From assembly GCA_018881555.1 (NCBI GenBank), contig JACAXG010000064.1, forward strand, positions 1,674,001-1,738,000: 64,000 nucleotides of DNA. The letters run 5' to 3'. Positions 54,805-64,000 of the stretch are shown here, in pieces (positions within the stretch are counted from its first letter, which is position 1; every line of letters begins with the position of its first letter). The position numbers and the translations under genes were made by a program. This DNA is from Amblyornis subalaris. Lineage: Eukaryota; Chordata; Aves; Passeriformes; Ptilonorhynchidae. The notes below the pieces were generated by a model. The model did not search any database. It was given only the letters and a program-made list of their open reading frames with translations, and had not been told where the DNA came from.

Positions 54805-55900
54805 AGTTGCTCCTGAAACTGCTGTAATGACATATTCAGCTGAGGCTTTACAACTTTCCCTGTCAGTTTTTTTATACTTCACAGGTACAGTAAAGGCTCC
54901 TAATGGCATCCAGAGCCTATGGACAGGTGGGAATGTAATTCCAGTGAGCATGGGATGTGGTTGTATTCAGCAAAAGGGCTGAGACCTGGTTGGTGCTGCA
55001 GCCTCTTGGGCTGTAACATCTCTGGTTACAGCAGCAGTGCAGCTCCCATGGTACCAGGTACCAGAACCCTCTGCAGGGGCAGCTGTGGCACAGCAGGATC
55101 AAGTGCTTTCCACAGTGGGGGAAAGGCTGCAGTTCTCAGGTGAAGGCCTGAGGTTGTTCAAGGTGTAGAATGTATTTACCTTTCCAGAAAAAAAAAAAAG
55201 TGAAAACTGCTTTGAAGGGTGGGTGTGGGAGGTGATGTAACATTGCACAGGAAAGGAGCTACTTAAAAAGTACATATTTCATAAGTTTCGAACAGGGCTT
55301 TTCCAGAGCAAGTGAACACATGTATTCCAAAGTATTAAACAAAAATTTAAGCATTACAGAATACTCCAGGTGTGTAAAAAGGGCTCCATAGTTGAGGAGG
55401 GCTGTTCCGCATCTAGACCCAACAGTGATGCACTCTGCACTCTCCCATCTTTTACATTTATACAATAACTTTGAAATATGATGCNAGGTATTTGTATAAT
55501 CAACTCATTTATGTTTAAAAAGGACATAGGTACCCATAGAAGAATTTAGTTCCTGTGCTGCTACTGAGCCCTTAACTGAGCTTCCAAAATAGCTCCTACA
55601 AGCCCCTTAACTACAACCTTTCCCCACCCCTTCCTAAAGAAACCTCCCCCAGGAAAATTAGTTTTAAAACCCTTACACATCACACAGGTGCCAACACGGG
55701 CTTGTTCTGTGCTCCACAGCTGGAGGAACCACTGCTTTCTGAAAAGACTCCTTAAATCGTGGATGCCCTCCTTCAGAGCTTACTGATGCTCCTCAAGTCC
55801 TCTATAAAGGGAATTCAGGTGGGGGAAAAATTCCAAGCAGGGACAACTCTCAGTGATTTCTTCTGCAGTGCACACACGCAAAATAATACAGTCAGAGTTT
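54805..55900. other. RPLP1-PTK2 intergenic / distal 3' region
   Basis: About 1.1 kb with no gene or repeat recognised. It could belong to a longer PTK2 3'UTR if a distal poly(A) site is used. Confidence 0.7.
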
Positions 55901-56001
55901 CACTGGTAACACCTTTTTAATAGGTCAAAGTAACTGTACAGTTCATTATATTCTTCCTGAGAATAATTTATATCCCTCAACAGCAAAAAGGGAGTGTGGT
56001 T

Positions 56002-56007
56002 TTTATT
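56002..56007 (-). terminator. candidate distal PTK2 poly(A) signal
   Basis: Minus-strand AATAAA about 935 nt past the PTK2 stop. A GT-rich (minus-strand) patch lies near 55868-55878. Use is not proven. Confidence 0.35.
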
Positions 56008-56431
56008 TTAACAGAACAGATGGCATAACTGGAAAACCAAGGAAAATCTAATTACACTGCTCTACTGTAACTCCTCCCAGGCAAGATAGACAAAAGGATG
56101 GGTTAGTTAACTACAGTGGGTTTAAAATAGTCATCATGGCTTTAATCTGTCTTTATAAATTATATAAAAATGGGGGACATGAATGGTTACAGATCTCCTC
56201 TAAATGCAGCTCTGAATTGCTCTGGTACAAAGCAGCATTTTCACTTCCAAGGAAAACAACATTGCTACAAAAGAACTGGCACGTTATCCTGGTGAAAAAG
56301 ANGAGTGTTCAGTTGTGTCCTACAGCTAGTTCCAAACAAATGCTTCACACAGTCACATAAAAGTAAAAGGCAGGAAGATGAAGAGGGCTTTAGTTTGTCT
56401 TGAAATGACAGAAGTCTTGAAAATATAGCTT

Positions 56432-56437
56432 TTTATT
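56432..56437 (-). terminator. candidate proximal PTK2 poly(A) signal
   Basis: Minus-strand AATAAA about 505 nt past the PTK2 stop, with a minus-strand GT-rich patch near 56343-56358. Use is not proven. Confidence 0.4.
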
Positions 56438-56941
56438 CTTTCTCTGTAAATCGTGATTAGCATATTGCGACGTAAGTGTTCTAATAAAAAAATTCCAGTC
56501 TGGATAGTTCATATACTGTGGGCAAGAATTCTCAGCCCTGAGGTTTCCCCGAATTCTTCACTTCACAATATCTTTCTCCGATCTGCCGCTCCAACAGTTT
56601 GGGCTCCGAGACCAGGCCCCGGTGGCAGCTCAATGCGAAGCGTGTCCCATGCGATGGTGTGAACTGCCCTGTGCCCCTGGCCCTGAGTGCCCGAGGGCTC
56701 CTGTACAAACCTCATCTGCTGATAATGCCACGTGCTGAATCCCAGACCAGCTCGGCTCTGTGAGAAAGACTTGGTTAAACTGTTGCAATGAGAGAACCAG
56801 CGGCAGTCGGTCAGGTCTGCTGAAGCGAGAGGCGCTGGAAAGCCAGGACTGCACTGGGTTAATCCTCACTGCTGGTGGAAGGTGAAGGAACATCCTGGCG
56901 CGAGCAGAATTCCGAGACTGATGACACTCTTCCCTCAGTGC
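56438..56941 (-). other. PTK2 3'UTR (proximal part)
   Basis: Sequence directly after the PTK2 stop codon. No coding or repeat content recognised. The end point depends on which poly(A) signal is used. Confidence 0.6.
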
Positions 56942-57151
56942 TTAGTGCGGTCTGGACTGGCTGATTTTCAGTCTGGCTTGATCGATAACATCCAGCAGGT
57001 TTTTGGCATCCACAGCCAGGGCGTGAGCAGCCGTCAGCATTTGCTTCTTGTACTCCTGCTGCAGNCTGGTCATGACGTACTGCTGGGCCAGCTTCATCTT
57101 GTTGATGAGCTCGGCCAGGTCCGAGTTCAGCAGCTTCTGTGCCATCTCGAT
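56942..57151 (-). CDS. PTK2: PTK2 last coding exon
   Basis: 69 codons and TAA: IEMAQKLLNSDLAELINKMK to ARLKISQSRPH, FAT helices 3-4. Acceptor CTGCAG|ATCGAG. The N at 57065 makes one AGN codon (Ser or Arg; human has Ser). Confidence 0.96.
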   Translation of the reverse strand: MEMAQKLLNSDLAELINKMKLAQQYVMTXLQQEYKKQMLTAAHALAVDAKNLLDVIDQARLKISQSRPH

Positions 57152-60100
57152 CTGCAATGAGACAACCCGGTCAGCCCTGGGGGGTGTTTGAAACACTGCA
57201 CTCACAGCCATGCCACAGAGCCACTGCCCCTGCTTGGGATTCCTGATGGAAGCTGGGGCCGTTTCTGTGGGCATTGCATGGAGCAGCAGATGGAATTTGT
57301 CACCTGCTGTTCCACACCGGGTGGAGATCAGGAACAGCCCTGCCAGCTCCTGAGCCACCCACTGTTAAACAGCACCAAGACCCAAGTAGTGGATTTTAAC
57401 CCACAACTTGGCATTAACAGCTTGTTATGGGTTTCCAGGTTCCTATTAGCATCACTCTTTTTATTGCTAGAGCAGCTCTAAAGCATAGAAGTAGCTCTAA
57501 AAAATAAAAGAGGCCAAGAAGACAGATATGGGTTGCTTTAGCACATGGCTAAGTCAGGATGAACCCCTGAGCTGGCACTTACAGAACCATTCTCCGGCCT
57601 TCTCATTCGTTCAAGGTTTTGGACGACAACTGTTTTACTTATGAACTTCACTGAAAGCTCTCAGTCACTCCTCATCCAGAACTAGGTTACTACAGGCAAC
57701 CTTCCAGCTGCACCAAACTCTGCTCAATTACCTGTTCAATGACTCGGTGTGCAAGCTAATGCCAGATGGCACCTGCACTAAGAATTAACCCCCAGATGAT
57801 CTCTCTGCCTTGGAATACTGGGGTTTATGTCACCTTCCTATGGGTGACAGCTGTATCCAGTTTAAGAATCCTCACTAATACTAAGCATAAGTCCATGCAG
57901 CAATTCTAATAAAATTAAATTAATGTAGAATTATAACCCAAGAGTTCAGACTCTTGAACCAAAATGTGTGCCTGTGCCAAGAAGAGAGCAGCAAAACCTG
58001 TCCGGACTGGCTGAGGCTGACTGGGAAGGTAATGGCTGAGCATCAGGTGAGTGGAACTCCACCTACCTCTCTGTGGGTGCTTGCAGGGAGCACTGGGAGG
58101 GTCTCATCTACTGTTGCCAGCAAGGTTCTTAGTGCCAAACCAACCTCCTAAGAAAAAAAAATTNAGTGAATAAACATAAAAGACTTGGAATGAATGGATG
58201 AGAGGATTGTATGAGTGCAGGAGGCAGCAGATACACTTAACTCCTCATCTGGGTAAGAAGGAACTTAGAGCATGCCTGAAGCACTTCAAAATCCCACCTG
58301 CAATTGCGTGTTTCAGCATCAGAACAAGATGCCAAAGGGTTAATAAGTTTTTCTTAAAAAAGTGACAATGTGGAGAAGACAACACACAACTCACCACTCT
58401 GGATAAGCACAGGCAAGCTGGGAATAAAGCANTGCTGTCCACAATACTGAACAGGATCCAAAGCTCCAGGCCTCTGACCACAAGTCATCCACCCCATGAA
58501 CACAAAAGGCTTTTCTACTTCCAGCTTTCCAGCAAGTTTCTCCTACACCACTTGAAGACCTCATTCAGGGAAGAAATAAACCCTGACTTTAGGCATTGCC
58601 CCGTACCTTCACCATGGGCACGTACTCCTCGGGCGGAGCCGGCTGGATTTTACTGGACATTTCTATCACCGCCTTCACCAGCCCGGTCACGTTCTCGTAG
58701 ACTTTGTCATTGGAGCGGTCCAGGTTGGCCGTGGGGGGAGGGCTGATCTCCTGCGGCTGGATCTGGAAGCAGAGAGGGGCTGTTGAACCTCCTGTCCCCA
58801 GCAGATGGGGCTCAGCAACTTCCCAACCTCCGCAGAGCGCTGGAAAGGTCTCGCACTCCTCATATTCCCCANAGCCCCCGCATGGCCCCACTGGTCCCCT
58901 GTCCTGGCTGAGCACACTCGCTCCGGAATTTGAAGGAAGTTTCCTTTAGTCTTTCTAACTGAACTTGATCTGTGAAATGACACTGGGCAATTTTTACCAG
59001 GATTTCCCTGAAGAGCCCCCAGTGTAAATCCCTCAACAGAGAGGGGAATTATTTGAGGAATGAGGAGTACCGAGTACTTGACGTGTCTCAGTGGTTCAAG
59101 TTCCACTGTGAGGGCAACAGGTATCAGGTCCCTCATTCCAGAAGTGGTTTTTGTGCTCCAAAATAATGTCAGAATACATAATAACATACTGATAGGTTAA
59201 AGGGAGAACTGGAACGAGATCATCTTTGAGGTCTCTTCAAACTCAAACCATTCCATGACTCTATGACATTGTTAGTGAAAATTCACAGCAGGTTAACAAA
59301 AATGTCACCAGTACAGGTGGGAAACATGTAATGCTTTTAGATAGCTGATTTCCAAGAGATCAGAAAATAACTAATAGTTTAAACATCCTGACGTCCTTAC
59401 TCAAGCAAAACTTCCAACAAGTCAGATCTGTCTGGAGTTAAATTCAAGACAGACTGAAATCATCCCGGGTCAGAAATAAAAGAAACTTTGCAAACCTCCN
59501 TTGTAAGGTCCTCAGTATCTCTGAACTGTAAAACTACAAGCATCCCAGTTTCCTGCAGTTATTCCCTACTATGGGATGCCCAAGCAACCACCGTGTGAGC
59601 AGAAGGTTCAAAAGTTGCTGATTTCCTCCTGGATCTGCGATGGCTCGTGGTGCTTCAGCTCCCTACACTGGGTTACTGCTGATTCTCAGGACTGGTCCCA
59701 GCTCCACATATGTTTCACTGCAAGGACCTGACATACTGCCCTGAGGAAACTATGAAATACTTGGATGAGACTTTCTCTAAGGAAGGAGCGCAGGATTTAG
59801 CACATGGTGATTCCANTTTGTAGCATTTCATTAAGTGGGTACCGACAGCTATTACAGAGATTCAATCTAGTGCAGTGATCGAAAAATACCTTAGCAAAGA
59901 GAACACTGTAATCGCCTCAATCAGCAGGGAAAGGCTGTGATTCGAATCAGTTTCAGCAATCAAGAAGTTAAAACAGTCATTTGGCAAAGTCACATGCAAA
60001 GACATTTTGGAATAGGGCACGTACACACACGCTCACGCACTGCTTACCCTCCATGGCTATGGTTGAGCAGAATGTGGGGGAAGGTTAAAGAAATTTACCA

Positions 60101-63100
60101 AAAGAAGGGAAAAAAAGAAAAACAATATTAATAAAACTCAGCAGGAAAAAAAAATAAAAACCAAACCAAACCCAAAACATGTGTAGCAATAAGAGACCAG
60201 TTAAAAAAGCCTGCAACGAAAACGCATCCTCACCAGAACCGGCAGTCACTCGTGTTAGCTCTGGTCCTGTGTGACAGAACGACTGCTGTGCATCTGTGTG
60301 GGGAGTGGAAGGGTTTGCCATGCACCCCATGCTTCCTTCCTACTGAACACATGGGCAGGAGATCATGCAAAGCTGGACAGGAGCAAGCCAGTCTGGCGAG
60401 CAGCAGAGTGGTGAATGGAGCAGAGGGCCTGGGAAACCACCTGTCCTGTGAACACTGCTGGTTCCTTTACACNAACAACCCAGGACTCGATGGATTTACG
60501 AAAATGTTGTGTTCATCTTTCTGGAACTTTTCTTTTTGTTTAGAGAAGTCGTAATGGGAAATAGCAGGTCTTGTTTCCAACAACTAATCACAGCTGTGGT
60601 TAAGAACTACCAAGAACCCATTCTAGATGACACCCAACTCTTGGAATTCCAGGTCCTAACCTTTCAAGACTATGGACACTGTGTTTCTTAACACTTGATT
60701 TCTCTTTGTTTATCCCCAGTATCAACACCACTGCTCTGCAGATTGTGAAGTCCCGAGTTTCCTCGTGGAACTGGCTGACTGTGCCTCATCCAGGAACACA
60801 GACCCATGTGCTTCTTGGAGCCTGCCCTGAAGGCTCCCCAGGGCAAGTTCCAACCCTCTTCATTTGTGTTCTCCCTGAAAAGGGAGTCTGAACTGGGTGT
60901 ACAGAAAAGGGAGTCTGAAATGAACCCTAGAAGCATCTTCAGTTTAGGACTGCAGCCATTAACAAAGCTATGCCAAAAAATAATAGGCTGTTTTCTTCAG
61001 GGAGCATAAAACAATCCAATTTCAAGAGAATTTTGACTGAAAAAACCAAAATCAGCCCTTCTTTCTACTCAAAAAGCTATTTAGTACACAAATCCTGTTC
61101 ACTTGTCATTACTGATGTCTCTAGCTGCTCAGGTTTGTTTGTTGTCAAAAGGATGTATTTCAAAAAACATTTTTCATGTTCCAGTATCAGCATTTAGAAA
61201 GGAAATTTTAGAGAAGCCAAGTTTAGTAACACATCTGTTACTGCTTTTTGACATCTTCTGAGGCTTGGCAGCTCATGAAGCACTGGCACCAGTTTATAAT
61301 AAATAATCCTGCTCAAATTCACCACTGCTGGCTATTTACGCTGATTCTTAAACATTCTGATAATCCCAGGACAAGAGCAAGAGTGCGACAGGCTGGCAGT
61401 GGCTGGGATCAAGTTGTGCTAAACATACTTCTCTGCTGGCAGGTTTTGAATTTCATGTTCAGATGAACTGGGCTTTTTCTGTATTTTCTTAAAGCACCTA
61501 AAATAAGGGTCACTTATCCTAGCTGCTTTGGCCACCACAACATGGATTCCTGCTCTTTACTACAGGCTTGGCAGGNCTGTTTCCTGGAGATTAGAAAGGT
61601 AGTGGAGTCCCACAGGCAGGGAACAGCACACAGAGAGATGGTTTTGCAAATGCCTGACATCCTCAGGAGCAGTTCTGTGGACACCAACTGCAGCAGCACA
61701 CAGCACCCTGCAGCACCTCTGCTACAAAACTGCTGTCCAGTTTCAGTTTTGGCTTTATTGCCTATTTATGGGACATGAAACAACACATCAGGAAGTATCT
61801 CACTCCCAGGTCACAGAGCCCATTTCCCCATTTCCCCTCTCCCTTTGTTCCCCAGAGCTGGTAGGGTTTGAGGAGCCCTGGTGCTGCAACAAGAGCTCTT
61901 TGAGTACCACAGTTTGGACAGGTCTCACCTCCCTGTGACCGATGACAGGAGACTTTGGTACCANCCGAGTAACTGGGATCCTTGGGCGTGCTCCTTCCTG
62001 CTCAGCAGGGAGCTGGGTCCACTGGGGACACCTCATACACTCTCCAAATGAGAAATAAGGTCAACTGGGCAAGTTTCCAGGTGAGGAACACACTGAATCA
62101 CAGTCAGGGAGAACCTGAGTTACGTCCCCACTTCCCTAGAGAGCTGCCAGGGCGTGTTTGCCGCACAGTAACATCTACTTAGGAAGTTTGGCTGCCTTTG
62201 CTTTCCACGGTCTCTACTTCAGGAACACCAAACTACCTCAGAGCAATCATGTTCAATTTGCTGGGAGTATTTCACATGGCACTGGGTAATGTTCAATTTG
62301 CTGGGGCTGTTTCACCTACCTTCACACCCTCGTTGTAGCTGTCCACAGGGCTGTTGAGGCCGGCCAGGCTGCCCAGGTGCCCGGGCGCTCCGGGGCGCGG
62401 AGGTTTCTTTGGCGGAGCTGCGTGATCTGCTCGACAAGAACGATTTGTGTGTTTAGAACACCAACATGTCAGATGTACCTACACCCTTCTGGTCTGCCAG
62501 CACTACACAGGCTGCACGTGCTCCTCTCTACCAGAGATGGACATCTTTGTGTCCTGCAGTAAATCCATTGTTTGTGGGAGCTGCACTTTATGAGAACAGG
62601 ATTGTTTTAGTAAAATACTTTGGAACTCCTTCTCTGGGGTAACTGCTACTGCTCTGGGCACACCTACCCCAGCCCTGAGGGGCTGTCACCCCTTTGTACC
62701 ACAGCTAAATGCCAACATGCTGTGTGTGTCTGGGGAAACTAGACTTCTTCCCAGCAGCAAACCTAGGTGTGATTCACTTTTGAGACTGAGAAACCCAACT
62801 TTAGGTGTCTACTTCTGTTTTACATGTCTGAACTCCACACTGGGTGAATGCCCACACTGACTCAGCTTCCTTTAGACATTTCCTGCTTGTTGATCTAAAC
62901 ACTTCCCTGGCTTTGCTGACTACATGTCTGGCGCCTGCACAGAGAATCTGAACACACAGCACACCAAACATTGATGTGTAGTACCTGGAACTGAATCCAC
63001 CCTGTATGGAAATACTGCCATGAACCTTTGTTCACTACTGCTGCTGGAAGACTTGTAATCAAGGATTCAAGATGACAGTATCTGAATTTACTGCTTACCT

Positions 63101-63138
63101 GGTTTTCCCACAGGCTGATATATGTGCTGGTTACCAGC
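56942..63138 (-). CDS. PTK2: PTK2 (focal adhesion kinase), last five coding exons
   Basis: Non-receptor tyrosine kinase acting at focal adhesions downstream of integrins. The window holds only the C-terminal part: exons 63099-63138, 62320-62426, 58607-58762, 58067-58147 and 56942-57151, all phase-consistent (594 nt: 197 residues plus TAA). In order: end of the linker (AGNQHIYQPVGKP); the proline-rich SH3-binding motif APPKKPPRPGAPG that recruits p130Cas/GRAF in known FAK; then the four-helix FAT domain. The FAT contains the GRB2-binding tyrosine (human Y925) in DKVYENV, and the paxillin-binding helices through to the terminal SQSRPH. The FERM and kinase exons lie beyond the right edge. PTK2B is excluded by these motifs and by the AGO2 neighbour. 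Confidence 0.96.
57152..58066 (-). other. PTK2 intron (last)
   Basis: 915 nt, GTAGGT to CAG. Unique sequence; nothing recognised. Confidence 0.88.
58067..58147 (-). CDS. PTK2: PTK2 penultimate coding exon
   Basis: 27 codons: EVGLALRTLLATVDETLPVL to STHRE, FAT helix 2 region. Acceptor TCTTAG|GAGGTT; donor AGAGAG|GTAGGT. Confidence 0.96.
58148..58606 (-). other. PTK2 intron
   Basis: 459 nt, GTACGG to TAG. Nothing recognised. Confidence 0.88.
58607..58762 (-). CDS. PTK2: PTK2 exon with the Y925-type GRB2 site
   Basis: 52 codons: IQPQEISPPPTANLDRSNDK, VYENVTGLVKAV, then PAPPEEYVPMVK. Start of FAT; the YENV motif is the known SRC-phosphorylated GRB2 site. Acceptor TTCCAG|ATCCAG; donor GTGAAG|GTACGG. 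Confidence 0.96.
58763..62319 (-). other. PTK2 intron (3.6 kb)
   Basis: 3557 nt, GTAGGT to CAG. Contains a CR1 tail at about 59195-59275. The rest is unique, and no microRNA hairpin is recognised. Confidence 0.88.
59195..59275 (+). mobile_element. CR1 LINE 3'-end fragment
   Basis: 'gagatcatctttgaggtctc' and 'aaaccattccatgactctat' are a diverged CR1 tail. About 80 bp. Confidence 0.8.
62320..62426 (-). CDS. PTK2: PTK2 exon with proline-rich SH3-binding motif
   Basis: 35 codons plus a split codon (D): HAAPPKKPPRPGAPGHLGSL to DSYNEGVK. Acceptor GAGCAG|ATCACG; donor GTGAAG|GTAGGT. GC-rich third positions compared with flanking introns. Confidence 0.96.
62427..63098 (-). other. PTK2 intron
   Basis: 672 nt, GTAAGC to CAG. 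Nothing recognised. Confidence 0.88.
63099..63138 (-). CDS. PTK2: PTK2 40-nt exon
   Basis: Thirteen codons plus one base: AGNQHIYQPVGKP. Acceptor TTATAG|GCTGGT; donor ACCAG|GTAAGC. Its length is not a multiple of three, so skipping would shift the frame. Confidence 0.93.
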
Positions 63139-64000
63139 CTATAAAATAAAATAAACATTAGAGTAGTTATTGCAGTACTCACAGCTTTCATCAGCACTAT
63201 CTCAAACACTGAGAGCAGCCAGTTCTCAGGACCTTTCCCAACTGTTAAAAATATATCCCAATTCACCATCATCAATCTCTCACTTCAGGTCTATTACTTA
63301 CAGACTAAGAAAAGAATTTGCATGTATTTTGTACTGCTCACAACAGCCCTGGCCTCTACATTACAGTTCATGCTTCCTTATTCCTCAAGTGTGATGGGAC
63401 AGTCACAGGCATTTTCAGTCTGTGTCCACAGATCCACAGATCTGTAGAGGTCATGGTGGTGAAGAAGAAATGGCAGCACAACAATGAGAGACTCCAGAAC
63501 TTTCTCCTNAACGGTTCCCTAATGGGAACAGATTTCTACGCTGGTTTATTTTTTGGTTTCGTTGCAAAGCTCTCAGTCAAGGTCCATTTGCTTATTCATT
63601 TGGAAGAATTTAGCAACAGACTGAGGTGACTTTCCCTGGTAATTGCATCCATACACCCTTCATGCCAACATCAGTCACTGGGGCGAGCAGCCTTGATGCT
63701 GGCACGATGTTACGGAATATCTCTGCATCAACTGCCCTTGCTCTTATGAGTGATTTTAACTTTCCAAAATTCAACTGGGAATATCACACAGCAGACACAA
63801 ACGGGTCCAGGAAATTTCTGTGAAGGTAACTTCTTGGTGCAGGTACTAAGGCAGCTGAGTAGGAAAGGTGCCCTCCTGGAATTGTGGTTTGTGAACAGGG
63901 AGGGACTCGTGGGCCAAAGTGATGATTGGTGCCTATCTTGGTCATGGTGACCACAAAGTAGCTAAGTTTCAAATTGTTGGAGAAAATTGTTGGAGATAAG
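63139..64000 (-). other. PTK2 intron (partial, runs off the right edge)
   Basis: No further PTK2 exon is recognised. The right part is a CR1 ORF2 fragment in the opposite orientation. Confidence 0.8.
63690..64000 (+). mobile_element. CR1 LINE ORF2 endonuclease fragment, broken
   Basis: Plus-strand translation gives SDFNFPKFNWEYHTA then SRKFL and, one frame over, FLVQVLRQLSRKGALLELWF and VNREGLVG, the CR1 endonuclease (APE-type) C-terminal part. At least one frameshift and stops. It may continue past the edge. Confidence 0.85.

Noticed and set aside
58763..62319. Host microRNA of PTK2 (mir-151 family)
   Set aside because: Known to lie in a more 5' PTK2 intron; I looked for its arms on both strands here and did not find them.

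Overview
This is a vertebrate nuclear sequence, almost certainly from a bird. Genes are split by GT-AG introns, the recognisable interspersed repeats are nearly all CR1 LINE fragments (the dominant avian repeat), and the introns are compact. Isolated single N bases run through the whole window.

Three protein-coding genes are present. (1) AGO2, the slicer Argonaute, is on the minus strand from its start codon at 44584 to its stop at 81. All 19 coding exons can be placed, with matching splice phases, giving 863 codons plus stop; the catalytic DEDH tetrad is intact. A CpG island covers its first exon (about 44.14-44.96 kb), and the 3'UTR runs off the left edge. (2) RPLP1, the ribosomal stalk protein P1, is on the plus strand at 53588-54736. 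It has four coding exons, 114 codons, and a TATA/pyrimidine-initiator promoter, a first-intron YY1-type motif and a poly(A) signal. (3) PTK2 (focal adhesion kinase) is on the minus strand from the right edge to its stop at 56942. The last five coding exons are here, covering part of the proline-rich linker and the FAT domain; the kinase and FERM parts lie beyond the window.

Layout: 0-44.6 kb is AGO2, whose introns are mostly unique AT-rich sequence with a few CR1 tails and one LTR-like block. 44.6-53.5 kb is an intergenic interval dense in CR1 pieces in both orientations. 53.5-54.8 kb is RPLP1, which carries a small CR1 fragment in its third intron. 54.8-56.9 kb is the convergent RPLP1/PTK2 3' region. 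56.9-64 kb is the 3' part of PTK2, ending in a CR1 endonuclease fragment.

AGO2 beside PTK2, both on the same strand, matches the human 8q24.3 order. An intact, intron-containing RPLP1 between them does not match the human arrangement, where RPLP1 is on chromosome 15; this is the most interesting structural point. Other notable points are a GC-AG intron in AGO2, a 110-nt homopurine tract just upstream of the AGO2 start codon, a 14-bp perfect hairpin in AGO2 intron 1, and a cluster of N bases confined to CR1 copies. I found no bacterial, CRISPR, intact viral or tRNA features.
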